Assembly: GCA_905182535.1 (NCBI GenBank) | Contig: CAJJBZ010000014.1 | Span: forward strand, 1 to 64,000 | DNA length: 64,000 nucleotides | Source of the DNA: an uncultured Planktomarina sp. | Lineage (GTDB): Bacteria > Pseudomonadota > Alphaproteobacteria > Rhodobacterales > Rhodobacteraceae | Direction: 5' to 3' | In this document: piece by piece, positions 17,761 to 27,045 of the stretch | How positions within the stretch are numbered: the stretch's first letter is position 1 | Layout of the letters: each line of letters opens with the position of its first letter | Notes under the pieces: model-generated | Databases searched by the model: none | What the model was told of the DNA's origin: nothing | The model's input: only the letters and a program-made list of their open reading frames with translations | Translations under genes and position numbers: made by a program

Positions 17761-18570
17761 TTATTTGATCAGTGGAACGCCCGTCGTTTCCTGTAGCCAA
17801 GTAGCCTCAATACTACCCAAAGTACCGTCAGCCTTCATCATAGCAAGTGCAGCATCTACACATTCTTTCAGCAGGCTACCCTCGGCCATGATCATACCAA
17901 AATGATCTAACTCTGTCGCTTCATCTGCTGGGAATTGACCCAACACTTGGCCCCCATCGAGTACAACGGCAGAAAGGTACAATGCAGTTGGAAGATCAAA
18001 CAATGCCGCATCAATCTGACCCGCCTTCATCGCCTCAACAATATTTGCATTATCGTCATAAATAAGAGTGCTTGCAACTGGAGCAATGGTATCTGTAATC
18101 ATCGGCAAGCCAGTCGTTGATGCAGCGGCACCCCAAACCAACCCTTTGAGCTGCTCCATAGTTGGCTCAAGATTGTCGGCACTACGCACCAACACAGCCA
18201 TCGGCGCAGTATAATATGAGGCCGAGAAATCAACGATCTTGTCACGATCTTCTGTGATCGAAAATTGTTGTATATTCAAATCAAAATCTTTTGTGCCAGG
18301 CTGAATCGCTTGGTCAAAAGATGTACGTGTCCACGAGACATTATTTGCTGCAAAACCCATCTTTTCAGCCAGCGCATAAGCTACAGCGGCCTCAAAACCA
18401 TTTCCAGATTCTGGTGCGTCATCCATGACCCAAGGGTAATATGCTGGGTTCCCTGTCGCAATCGTTAGCGTACCATCAGTTAACGTTTTACCATCTGCAC
18501 AAGACTGAGCGGCAACAGAGCTAGCTAAAAGCATAGCACCCAGGGTTACAAAAATTAGTTGAGGTTTCAT
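17761..18570 (-). CDS. Polar amino acid ABC transporter substrate-binding protein
   Basis: A periplasmic family-3 solute-binding protein of about 269 residues. ATG 18570 is preceded by GGAG six bases upstream. The signal peptide ends near SSVAA-QS. Typical blocks are GTLTIATGNPAYYPWV, GNGFEAAVAYALAEKMGF, DFDLNIQQFSITEDRDKIVDFS and the KAGQIDAALFDLP segment. The first gene of the operon, it should capture a polar amino acid or opine; the ligand is unknown. Confidence 0.88.
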   Translation of the reverse strand: MKPQLIFVTLGAMLLASSVAAQSCADGKTLTDGTLTIATGNPAYYPWVMDDAPESGNGFEAAVAYALAEKMGFAANNVSWTRTSFDQAIQPGTKDFDLNIQQFSITEDRDKIVDFSASYYTAPMAVLVRSADNLEPTMEQLKGLVWGAAASTTGLPMITDTIAPVASTLIYDDNANIVEAMKAGQIDAALFDLPTALYLSAVVLDGGQVLGQFPADEATELDHFGMIMAEGSLLKECVDAALAMMKADGTLGSIEATWLQETTGVPLIK

Positions 18571-18713
18571 GTTTTTCTCCAAAATTACAATTCACACCGC
18601 CACTGGGCAGCAACTTATCTTTAAATTTACATTAAGAGAGTTATTCATTGAGGCTATTAGATTCGCAAGGTCCGAGTGAACCAAGGGAAGCATAGGCCAA
18701 ATTGTAATGGTGG

Positions 18714-18820
18714 ATGCGGGCGCGAGGAAGTCTCGTCTATTCATAATTAGCCTCATGTTCGCAATGACAGGCTGGATGTCAGAACTGCAGTAGTCTTAAA
18801 GACCACCAGGGTTACTAGCT
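18714..18820 (-). repeat. Degraded copy of the multicopper oxidase 5' end
   Basis: About 107 bases here align, with roughly one base in five changed, to 20536-20642, which holds the start of the multicopper oxidase gene (MNRRDFLASASA region) and its upstream sequence (also the end of copD). The copy lies in the same orientation just downstream of the cytochrome c gene, as expected from a tandem duplication of the oxidase-cytochrome unit followed by loss. No functional frame remains. Confidence 0.7.
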
Positions 18821-18845
18821 AATCGATATCGTGGGCGATGGTAAC

Positions 18846-19271
18846 TCAATGGGAAGGATTACGGTTGACTTGAACCTTTTGTACTTGCTCTGGCCAAGTC
18901 GATTTAATGTAGGCTAAAATCTCCCAGATAGCTTGATCAGGAATCACTCCCTCAAAAGCTGGCATGCCACTGTTAAAATCGGTTATACTACGAGCAGCGA
19001 GTGCCCTCTTGCCCCCAAGTTTCGTATATTCAAAAAGGAGAGCGTTGTCATGGTGCCACGTGTGACCTGTGCTGTCATGAGGGGGAGCTGGAAGCACGCC
19101 ATCTTTATTCGCAGACCGCCAGTTTGGTTGCCCTTCGAGGTTGGCACCGTGACATGAAGCACAGTTTCCGACATAAAGAATTCGCCCTACCATCAGATCG
19201 CGATTTTCTAATTCGTGATCCGCCATCGCACTTGTCGCTGTGACAATTAGAAAAGGGACGATGAACTTCAC
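18846..19271 (-). CDS. Class I cytochrome c, periplasmic
   Basis: A 141-residue secreted cytochrome c. It starts at GTG 19271, overlapping the oxidase stop as GTGA. The signal peptide ends at SAMA-DH. Haem is attached by CASCH (residues 37-41); the axial Met is probably in SGMPAFEG, and the C-terminal helix IWEILAYIKSTWP is typical. Translational coupling to the multicopper oxidase strongly suggests that the two exchange electrons in the periplasm. Confidence 0.88.
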   Translation of the reverse strand: MKFIVPFLIVTATSAMADHELENRDLMVGRILYVGNCASCHGANLEGQPNWRSANKDGVLPAPPHDSTGHTWHHDNALLFEYTKLGGKRALAARSITDFNSGMPAFEGVIPDQAIWEILAYIKSTWPEQVQKVQVNRNPSH

Positions 19272-20566
19272 GCAACGTTTACCCAAGTACGCATTCCACC
19301 GGCTGCGTGGCTTAGCATATGGCAGTGCAGCAACCAACGCCCAGGGTTGTCAAACACGCAGATAATGTCACGGCTTTTGCCAGCATCTACCAATGTGGTG
19401 TCGCGCAAGTCTCCAAGAATGCCGTCACTGTTAACCTCAAAGAAATGATGTCCATGCAGGTGAATACCATGAGCGAACTTTGTGTCGTTCACCATAGTCA
19501 TCTGCACCGTTTCACCACGCTTGAAGGATCCAAATGGGCCTGTGGGCAGGTCAGATACGTTGTTGAATGCCCAGATGTTATCCCCACCATGGCGGCTGCT
19601 CATGGCACCACCCATCATTGTCAACGTTAGGCGTTGTGTGGGTTCGTTTGGTATAGGTAAATCACAAGGCAAAAGGGCCATGATGGGGCTGGATTGTCTG
19701 CTTGTATTGGCTCCATCGACTGTAAGATCAGCAAGTCTATATGGTCCTTGTCGGCTGTTCATATCAAAGGCAACGGGGCCAGTAACATCAACAATCAGAT
19801 CGATGCGTTGCGCTGGTGCTAGCACGAGGTCCAAAAAAGGGCGCGGTTCAACCAAAGGCATACCATCAAGTGCTACAACCTGCCCGCTAACGCCACTTAA
19901 TACTAATGGAAAAATACGATTTGTAGCCATATTGATTAGTCGTAACCTCACGCGGTCACCAATCTTTACCCGTGACTTAGACAGAAATGCGCGGGCAAAA
20001 TTCCCCATGTATCCACTATGAGACGCGCTATGCATATTAGTATAATTATCAATTAAACTGCCATCTTCACGCATCTGCCAATCAGATAACAAAACTGTGA
20101 TATCGTGATCTATATCCGGTGGTGTGTCGTCTTCGACAATCAGTGGCCCCATCATCCCCTGAGCAACTTGTTCGTGCGAAATATAATGGGAGTGATACCA
20201 ATATGTGCCTGCATCTGGTGGAACAAAACTATAAGTATGGATTTCACCAGGGTTAATGATTTCTTGTGTCAACGTTGGTACGCCATCCATCTGATTATCT
20301 AACCTGATACCATGCCAATGAACTGCGGTGCCTTCTTCCAGCCCGTTTTCAACATCAATCACCACACGCTCACCGCGACGTATACGCAGCTCGGGCCCCG
20401 GCATTGATCCGTTGAAGCCCAGCATTGCTGTAGCACCATCACCATCTGGAAGAATTTGTTGTGTAACAGCCTCCGCACGCAAACGCAGTGGCGCTTGTCC
20501 AGCCAAGGCAGTCAACGGCAAAGCCGTAGTAGCAGATGCGGACGCGAGAAAGTCTCTTCTGTTCAT
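19268..20566 (-). CDS. Multicopper oxidase (Tat-exported)
   Basis: A laccase-type oxidase of about 432 residues with three cupredoxin domains. ATG 20566 gives the MNRRDFLASAS Tat-like leader, with GAGG six bases upstream. All four copper-binding motifs are present: HWHG, HSH (WYHSHYISH), HGIHLHGHHF and HCHMLSHAAGGM, the last supplying type 1 and type 3 ligands with an axial Met. It lies directly downstream of copC/copD and is coupled to a cytochrome c. Cuprous oxidase or periplasmic laccase activity is inferred. Confidence 0.9.
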   Translation of the reverse strand: MNRRDFLASASATTALPLTALAGQAPLRLRAEAVTQQILPDGDGATAMLGFNGSMPGPELRIRRGERVVIDVENGLEEGTAVHWHGIRLDNQMDGVPTLTQEIINPGEIHTYSFVPPDAGTYWYHSHYISHEQVAQGMMGPLIVEDDTPPDIDHDITVLLSDWQMREDGSLIDNYTNMHSASHSGYMGNFARAFLSKSRVKIGDRVRLRLINMATNRIFPLVLSGVSGQVVALDGMPLVEPRPFLDLVLAPAQRIDLIVDVTGPVAFDMNSRQGPYRLADLTVDGANTSRQSSPIMALLPCDLPIPNEPTQRLTLTMMGGAMSSRHGGDNIWAFNNVSDLPTGPFGSFKRGETVQMTMVNDTKFAHGIHLHGHHFFEVNSDGILGDLRDTTLVDAGKSRDIICVFDNPGRWLLHCHMLSHAAGGMRTWVNVA

Positions 20567-20642
20567 AGCTGGCCTCATGTTGGCAATGTCAGATTAGATG
20601 TCAGAACGGCCGTAGTCCCAAGTACCGCGAGAATTACCAGCC
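20536..20642 (-). repeat. Intact member of the oxidase 5'-end repeat
   Basis: The source partner of the degraded repeat at 18714-18820, in the same orientation and about 1.8 kb away. It covers the first codons of the multicopper oxidase and the overlapping 3' end of the frame-corrected copD. Confidence 0.65.
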
Positions 20643-21421
20643 ATTCGACATAGATTGAGGTTATCAGGTGCGCAGAAGCTTTGGAGTCGCCTGCCCGGAG
20701 ACGAGGGATGAACCGAAGCTTATTGGCTGTAGCCAGAGCAAGAAGACTAAATCAAGACTACTTTTAATATCAGTGCTTGGCCATATCCCATGCTGATAAG
20801 TGTATTGACGGACCCAACAAGCTCATAGCCCATATAGCCACCCGCCGCTATCAAAAGTGGTACCATTACAGTTGCCAGAAGCCCAAACTTGTGACCAAGG
20901 CCTGCAGCATCGGACCAAGTTTTTGGTGATGATGCCAGCCGCTTGAGCGGTGTCAGAATGCCGATCCAAAAACTGGCAACAATTAGGTGTAAGATCAACG
21001 TCAGCTCAAGGAGGCTGGCTTCTCGGCCTGCAACATGCCCGATATGGGTAAACGACCAAATAGCTATCAAGCCACCAACAGCCGACACCCATAGCCCAAT
21101 ACGCCCAGCATAAAGGCCAATAACAAGCAGACCCAACCCAGTGATCCGGTGCAACAAAGCAGTGCCGACGGGGGTGCCCCAAAGTAGGCCGAGCATCTCA
21201 GGATCCGTCATACCACTGGCGTCACCTGTAAGATTTGCGCCACGCAGCAAGAATGCAGCAATCGCAGCAAGCAAACCAATCCCACTAAAAGTCAAACAAA
21301 GGCCGCGATAATGGCTTAGGCGAAACAGCAAAGCAGTAAACACCGTTCCTGCGGCAGTCAGCACTCCAAGATAGAGTAAAAATTTAGTGACAATAGCCAA
21401 CAGCCCCCAGATGTCTGGCAT
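20575..21421 (-). pseudogene. copD: Copper resistance protein CopD, frameshifted in the last third
   Basis: A multi-span inner membrane protein of the CopD family, associated with copper transfer and usually paired with CopC. The open frame stops after ALILKVVLI (stop near 20747). The family continues with a last pair of segments, found in the next frame as LLALATANKLRFIPRLRAGD, then WLVILAVLGTTAVL, ending at TGA 20577-20575 in an ATGA overlap with the oxidase. Removing the single A of the coding strand at 20752 joins the two frames. ATG 21421 begins one base after the copC stop. Function depends on whether the base is real. Confidence 0.85.
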
Positions 21422-21422
21422 A

Positions 21423-21764
21423 TTATTCAACTGTAAAGCTAAATGTGCCGTTCAGGGCGTGCCCATCCGCACCGAGACCGCGCCAGTTAATGATATAAAT
21501 ACCAAGACCCATACTCTCAATTGGAATCACATAATCCTTGATAAAACCAACATGTCCACTGATATCCATCTTGACAGCATTATGATCAGCATGTGTCATA
21601 CTCACGCGGGTTAGGCGGATATTGCCCTTGAAACCAAGAAATACCTCTGTCGGAACTTCAGAAATTATCGCATCATTAGCTGGAACTGTACTTTTAAGTG
21701 GCGAGTGCGCAATGGCCCCCGTCGCACAAATTATCATCATAGCTGCAAGTAGTATATTCCGCAC
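21423..21764 (-). CDS. copC: Periplasmic copper-binding protein CopC
   Basis: A 113-residue CopC domain protein. The signal peptide ends at GAIA, so mature residue 1 is His20 (HSPLKSTVP), the copper-binding N-terminal His typical of CopC. DGHALNGTFSFTVE at the end is the second conserved block. It belongs to an operon with copD, multicopper oxidase and cytochromes and probably binds or passes copper in the periplasm. Confidence 0.9.
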   Translation of the reverse strand: MRNILLAAMMIICATGAIAHSPLKSTVPANDAIISEVPTEVFLGFKGNIRLTRVSMTHADHNAVKMDISGHVGFIKDYVIPIESMGLGIYIINWRGLGADGHALNGTFSFTVE

Positions 21765-21784
21765 AGTTGTCCCCTTTATGGCAA

Positions 21785-22219
21785 TCAGTTGATCCCGTTG
21801 GCGCGTTGTAATTCTCGAACATATGCTGTGATCATTTTTATATCACCACGTGTGATTCCTTCGATAATAGGCATATCACCAAACGGCCAGTGATGCGCTC
21901 GGACGCCCATTTCAACTGCGCGCTGAAACGCTGCATCTCCATGATGACCAGGTTCATAAATGATGTGGACCAAAGGTGGCGCTACGCCGTGCTGACCTGC
22001 TGCATTAGCCCCATGGCACGATGCGCATTTTGTACCAAAAGCTAGTTTACCAATTTGAGCGTTCTGAGATAAATTTTCAGGCAGTGATACTGCGGCAAGC
22101 GCACCATCAGGTATTATTGCAGCGGATACTTCTGTGTGATCGTTGCCACCTAATGGCAATATTGCATATGCAATCACACCAGCAGCAGCAATTGCAATTA
22201 TAACTATCACTCCACGCAT
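21785..22219 (-). CDS. Membrane-anchored class I cytochrome c
   Basis: A 144-residue protein with an uncleaved or cleavable N-terminal hydrophobic helix (GVIVIIAIAAAGVIAYAI) and one haem site KCASCH near residue 65. The axial Met is likely in FGDMPII, and the C-terminal helix includes ITAYVRELQ. The start is at ATG 22219. It is first in the copC-copD-oxidase group, 20 bases upstream of copC. Confidence 0.87.
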   Translation of the reverse strand: MRGVIVIIAIAAAGVIAYAILPLGGNDHTEVSAAIIPDGALAAVSLPENLSQNAQIGKLAFGTKCASCHGANAAGQHGVAPPLVHIIYEPGHHGDAAFQRAVEMGVRAHHWPFGDMPIIEGITRGDIKMITAYVRELQRANGIN

Positions 22220-22292
22220 CAATCGCTCTCATTCTTATTAAGTTAGAATGTAGATACCCCCTGGTACCCATAGAAGGTCAAGTAGTTTTACA

Positions 22293-23027
22293 TCACAATT
22301 TTGAGAGCATCCAAAATGCCATCCCGATCATCATCAGGTTTTCGGTCAAAGATACAAACCCAAGCGGGACTTTACTGTCACCACCAACGCATGCGCACTT
22401 TAACTCACGTTTATCGATATATACGGCCTTGAACACGCTAACGGCACCAATGCTCGCCACAAACAACGCAGCAGGTGCTGAAAGCCATGTTAAAATGCCC
22501 CCCATCATCAACAGACCCGCACCAGTTTCCACAAATGGATAGACGTATCCATAACGGATCCAGCGCTGCGCGAGCAGATCATAGTTGAGAAACATCGTAG
22601 CAAATCGTTCCACGTCTTGCAGCTTTTGCAAGCCTAGTAGAACCATGGAAATTGAAATGAACCATTCAACAGTGCGGCCAGAAGAAAAATTTCCAAGCAC
22701 CATCCAGCTAATTACACAAGCCATCAACGCTGCCACCCCGAACAGAGAGATCACAGGTTTATAAGTTGTGGCATTCTTTGGTACAGGCGCTTTGCCAAAA
22801 TGAACGCTCAAGTCGTCAAAGCCACCGACGCGCACACCATCAATAAATGCCTGTGGTGTCGATGTGACACCATACTCGACCTTGAACGCATCAATTTGCA
22901 CGCGACTGGTCAGATGATTATCCTCAACTATAAACCCCTCCTGCTCCAACAAAGCTTTAGATTTAAGCCCGTGGGGACACATATGATCAGTCATCACCAT
23001 CCGATATAAAGAGGCATTTTTAAGCAT
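22293..23027 (-). CDS. Glutaredoxin-MauE/DoxX fusion membrane protein
   Basis: A 244-residue fusion. The N-terminal 75 residues are a glutaredoxin-like domain with an unusual active site CPHG (Cys17, one Cys only) and the cis-Pro loop TSTPQAF. The rest is a four-span MauE/DoxX-type membrane domain ending with a Cys pair (KCACVGG), typical of redox-associated membrane proteins. ATG 23027 follows GAGGA by eight bases. It probably passes thiol-disulfide equivalents across the membrane to the neighbouring copper and haem proteins; this is inferred from context. Confidence 0.85.
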   Translation of the reverse strand: MLKNASLYRMVMTDHMCPHGLKSKALLEQEGFIVEDNHLTSRVQIDAFKVEYGVTSTPQAFIDGVRVGGFDDLSVHFGKAPVPKNATTYKPVISLFGVAALMACVISWMVLGNFSSGRTVEWFISISMVLLGLQKLQDVERFATMFLNYDLLAQRWIRYGYVYPFVETGAGLLMMGGILTWLSAPAALFVASIGAVSVFKAVYIDKRELKCACVGGDSKVPLGFVSLTENLMMIGMAFWMLSKL

Positions 23028-23591
23028 AACATTGGTCCTCTTAAGAGTTTTTGGGTAATCATTTAATTTTAAATTAATTTGTAACACGCCCCTTAAGTCA
23101 ATCAAAGGTCAAGGGTTAAAAATATTCTAAGCCATAAGGTTTTAGCCGTATATAATTAAGATACTGATAAATATTTGCTACATATCAGGTATTCACATAT
23201 CGATGGTCACGTATATCAAACATAATCATAATATTATACGTTCCATCACCTAATTGGCACACATTGAGTTTTAAAGCCTTTGACGCCAATCATCCCAGCG
23301 GGTCCGACAGAGGCACTGTATGATCCTAGTGGTAGGTTAGAGCAGCCAGCCGAAGAAACAGCCCCAAAGTTGTCCAGGGCCTGAGCACAAAAATCTCAAT
23401 GGAGTGTACTATATAGTCTCTCTTTACTAATAGTTTCAGCCATTTTCATTAGGGCTAAAGCTTCAAAAGGCTGGAACCCCTAAAGATATATTAATTACAT
23501 ACGGGAAGGCTATTCCAGCACTCCTCCAGAGCCAAATACTCATCAAAACCAAATAATCTGATCGTATAATTTAGTTCTTAGCCAATTAAAG
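23028..23591. other. Intergenic region, no gene recognised
   Basis: AT-rich sequence without a convincing frame on either strand. It contains the promoter region of the glutaredoxin-MauE gene at its left end. Confidence 0.4.
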
Positions 23592-25034
23592 CTATTGAGG
23601 CTGAAGATGTATTTTATGCGCCTCACGCAAATTCATATCAAGTTGCGGATTAAAACGGGCAGCAGAAACTCCTGAAAGGATTTCATCTTTACGCTTTGTT
23701 GCCTTAACTAGAAGATCTGGCTTTTCCAGTTCGACCCATTCTTTTGGCGATGTCCGATCACCTAATTTGGGATAAACAAAATCTGATTGCATGCGGCTAA
23801 GGGTTTGATTCGTGCCAAGATAGTGGCCCGGTCCACCCATACAAACCTGCGCCATTTGATCTAGCGCAAGGGTCTCGTCAGTGACTTCGATGCCACGTAC
23901 ACAGCGTAAAGCCTGGCCAATGATATCGTCGCTAAGTATCAGGCTTTCGTGACAAAAACCAAGTAATGAGGCATGCATACCTGCTGCCTCATAGACCATA
24001 TTGAGCCCAGAGAGCCCTGCTATAACATTTGAACACATTTGTTCCCAACCCGCTTGCATGTCAGGCATTTTTGAATCAGATGCCCCTGCGGGAGCACCTC
24101 CAGGTAGACCGTAAAATTTATGCATCTGAGCACACCCAGCAGTAAGAAGTGCCTGCTCACCAGACCCAACCGACATTGCGCCTGTGCGCAAATCAAGGCC
24201 AAAGGGCCAGGTTCCAAAGATAGCTGGATGACCAGGAGTGATAGCGTTGACATAAATAAGTCCCGCAAGACACTCTGCAGTTGCTTGAGTGATAGCACCT
24301 GCGATGGTGGAGGGAGCAGTTGCGCCTGCCATCCCAGCGGACAGCAGAAGTACTGGCATGCCGCCACGAATACAGGCCTCCATAACTTCACAACTTTCTG
24401 TTGCGAACTTCATGGGTGGCACAACAAAGCAGTTTGAATTCGATACAAATGGGCGTTCACGGTATTTTGCCTCTCCACCAGCAATTTCGTAGAGCATTTC
24501 AAAGGCACCGGGTACGAAAGATGGTTCAGTGAAAGATGTCCCAATGTGTTTTGTTGTACCTGAAGCGCAGGCATAGATCGTGTTGAGATCCATTTCATAA
24601 TTATCAGAGATATCACGACAAACCATGGGCCGTTGTAAGAAGTGTACATTATCAAGTTTATCCACGATGCGAGCAGCATCATGCAAGTCTTGGACGGTAC
24701 ATTCACGGTATTGATTGCCGTGAACGTCAACAATGTGTACGGCGGCACCCGCTGTCCCGTAATGGACACGGTTGCCTGAAAGTGTGAGATCATTTTTACC
24801 ATCACGACTAAAAAGTGTGACCTCACGGCGAGCCTTGGTCAACATATCCTCAACAAGCGAACGAGGGAACCTGATACGCCCGTCCTCACCTTGGATTGCA
24901 CCAGCATTTGTGAGAATTTCAACTCCTGATGGTGGAGCATCAGCAAGGCCGATGGTTTCCAGCGCATCAAGTGCCGCAGTATGAATTTTTTGAACATCGA
25001 GATCAGAAAGAGGCTTGTAAGTTCCACCCTCCAT
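23592..25034 (-). CDS. Trimethylamine methyltransferase (MttB) family protein, N-terminus frameshifted
   Basis: An MttB-superfamily TIM-barrel methyltransferase, 480 residues in this frame. Family blocks include EGGTYKPLSDLDVQKIH, YGTAGAAVHIVD, and QMHKFYGLPGGAPAGASDSK. No in-frame amber codon is present, so it is of the non-pyrrolysine type, whose members demethylate glycine betaine or related quaternary amines. The normal N-terminus lies upstream in another frame from ATG 25132 (SRRSGGRTARK) and continues as LRAAPLTDDVRPIRAG; one base is missing near 25084. As written, translation would start at ATG 25034. No corrinoid protein gene is adjacent. Confidence 0.87.
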   Translation of the reverse strand: MEGGTYKPLSDLDVQKIHTAALDALETIGLADAPPSGVEILTNAGAIQGEDGRIRFPRSLVEDMLTKARREVTLFSRDGKNDLTLSGNRVHYGTAGAAVHIVDVHGNQYRECTVQDLHDAARIVDKLDNVHFLQRPMVCRDISDNYEMDLNTIYACASGTTKHIGTSFTEPSFVPGAFEMLYEIAGGEAKYRERPFVSNSNCFVVPPMKFATESCEVMEACIRGGMPVLLLSAGMAGATAPSTIAGAITQATAECLAGLIYVNAITPGHPAIFGTWPFGLDLRTGAMSVGSGEQALLTAGCAQMHKFYGLPGGAPAGASDSKMPDMQAGWEQMCSNVIAGLSGLNMVYEAAGMHASLLGFCHESLILSDDIIGQALRCVRGIEVTDETLALDQMAQVCMGGPGHYLGTNQTLSRMQSDFVYPKLGDRTSPKEWVELEKPDLLVKATKRKDEILSGVSAARFNPQLDMNLREAHKIHLQPQ

Positions 25035-25132
25035 ACCCGCACGGATAGGACGGACATCGTCTGTAAGAGGGGCTGCGCGAAGAGCTTACGTGCAGTACGA
25101 CCACCAGAACGGCGGGAAATGGTTGAAGACAT

Positions 25133-25541
25133 TTAAGTACTCGCTTTTACTGTATTGATTTTAGCGGTTTGCATCGGATCAAAACCATGGGGAACCGCGT
25201 GCTGCGCGGCCACGTTTCCCGCCAATGATGCACGATAACAAAGCAGTTTTCCATTCAAAATTTGGCATAGTATTCCCGTATTTTCATATTTCATTATAGC
25301 TAGTTTATGATAATATTTTATGTGAAAACGCCGATTTGCGGCACTAACGTCGTTTTCAACACTTTAGGATTACAACTTCGGGTGTTGCTTGTGCAGCCAT
25401 ATAATGTGGGCTGCTTAAGTATTTGCGTATTTTATTTGGGGACTAGGCAGTCCGCGAAGCGCCTTGCTAATTATTTACTATAATTATTATTTTAATATTA
25501 GAAAATACTGCGAGGACGCGACCATTATCTCTCCGGAGACA
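25133..25541. other. Intergenic region, no gene recognised
   Basis: AT-rich, with no supported frame. It probably contains the promoter of the MttB gene and that of the decayed LysE gene. Confidence 0.35.
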
Positions 25542-26040
25542 ATGCTGGTATCTATCGAGGTAGCCTCTGTCCTTGCTGCAGTACCAGGGCCCGATAATAT
25601 TTTCATACTGACAAAGTCTGCTATGCATGGCCGGATTCTACGGCTCATTGTTAAGCTGGTATGGTCCTTGTTTGTTATTGTATACAACGGCGATAGCACT
25701 AGACTTTACAGTCATTTTAGACATCTTAATATGCATCTATTACCCTAAAATATGCAGACTTATCTTACCTACTCTGTATGGCATGGCTGGCATTTAGCAC
25801 ATCCAAAAGCAGATTTATCGTTGAAACGAGAAAACCTGAACCTACACGATGGTAACTCCTTGGTAGATTTACGCTTTGTATCACCAACCCAAAAATTAGG
25901 GTCTTATTTTTGGCTCTCTTGCCGCAATTCTTTAACTCAGAAAAGTATCAGCGATGGCCCATTCCTATAAAATCAGGATATTGATAGTTCTCATTACGAT
26001 CACCGCCTTTCGCACGGTAGCAATCGCAGTTGGCTCACTT
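25542..26040 (+). pseudogene. Decayed LysE/RhtB family exporter
   Basis: The first frame encodes the family's diagnostic N-terminus AAVPGPDNIFILTKSAMHG. The rest is scattered over other frames: LSYLLCMAWLAFSTSK near 25756-25806 and LFLALLPQFFNSEKY near 25906-25950, both typical LysE segments. Several frameshifts and stops and missing parts show true decay rather than a single error. LysE proteins export amino acids or homoserine lactones. The right boundary is approximate. Confidence 0.7.
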
Positions 26041-26367
26041 AGATCCTGAATCAAAGGCTCTTCGAGGACACGAAGTGTGCGGCGGCCGTATCTATCGCGT
26101 CGTATTTTTATCTCTTACATTTGAATTAGCGTCGACATAAAAGTGGCTCCAATATCCCATAGGTTTAGCCCTCTATTCTGACGTTGCTTACGCATGGTAT
26201 AAAACTACCACTAACGGACACCACCATAGGAGCACAGACAACAGTTCCTCAGCCTTAGTTGTCTTGCCCTACAACTCACCCAGTAAGCACGATAGGCAAT
26301 ATTAAAATCGTTCTCATTATAATTTGACTTTTAACACGAGACGTAAAAAGCTCTCAGTGCCAAATCG
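26041..26367. other. Intergenic region, no gene recognised
   Basis: No open frame with recognisable content was found on either strand. The left edge may include the last remains of the LysE relic. Confidence 0.35.
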
Positions 26368-26392
26368 GAAAAGGCCACCCCTCAAGGTGACC
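26368..26392 (-). terminator. Terminator of the small lipoprotein gene
   Basis: On the minus strand GGTCACC and GGTGGCC (one mismatch in seven) enclose a 6-base loop and are followed by TTTTCC. It lies about 70 bases after the stop codon of the lipoprotein gene. Confidence 0.5.
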
Positions 26393-26460
26393 CCTATAAT
26401 ATTTTTACTATAAAAAAATTCTTATTTGCAGAGACCATATTTATGGGCATGCCAAAAGCG

Positions 26461-26784
26461 TCAGTTTTTAAAAGTATATGAGCCTGCCCCCAAAGTTTCG
26501 GAAAGATTACTCAAATCCCCAGGTATTACGAATTTTCCATAAGTTTTTTTTCTTTTCTTTTTTGTCTCATCCTTGGATTGAATACATGCAGCAAGTGGGT
26601 CGCCACCATTTTTATCAAATCCATATTCATTTATGCAGTCATTCCTATAACCTGCTAACTCAGCGCTTCTCATATCTTGAGAAGATACTGTAGGTTCAAC
26701 TGGCTTCTTCTCAATCGGTCTACTCTTACTACACCCAGCCAATGAAATTACACCCACTAAGCCCATGATCAAAACTGCACGCAT
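26461..26784 (-). CDS. Small hypothetical lipoprotein
   Basis: A 107-residue protein with a lipoprotein signal peptide and lipobox LAGC (Cys18). The mature part is charged, with a Lys-rich segment (DETKKKRKKTYGKF) and two further Cys residues (NDCINEYG and AACIQ) that could form a disulfide. No family was recognised. It is monocistronic with its own terminator. Confidence 0.65.
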   Translation of the reverse strand: MRAVLIMGLVGVISLAGCSKSRPIEKKPVEPTVSSQDMRSAELAGYRNDCINEYGFDKNGGDPLAACIQSKDETKKKRKKTYGKFVIPGDLSNLSETLGAGSYTFKN

Positions 26785-27045
26785 TTAATTTTTCCTATTT
26801 AATATGTTGTCAAAATATTATTGTTATAATCTTAGGATTGTCTAGAATTTTCTTTAATAAATTGTCTCACTAGCCTTAAAATAAACGAATGCCCCATGCC
26901 TCCGTGGAGGCTTGTGACAAAGCATCGTGTTGAGGAAGGGCTGAATAACTAGTTAACCTATTCGAATAAAAATTATTTTCATCAAAATACAAGCCTGTTG
27001 ATGGCTAGTACGACCACAGTTAGGTTAATAAAAAGGGAAACTGGA

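Noticed and set aside
26898..26911. GCCTCC/GGAGGC hairpin upstream of the first enolase gene
   Set aside because: Very short with a two-base loop and no T-tract; could be chance.
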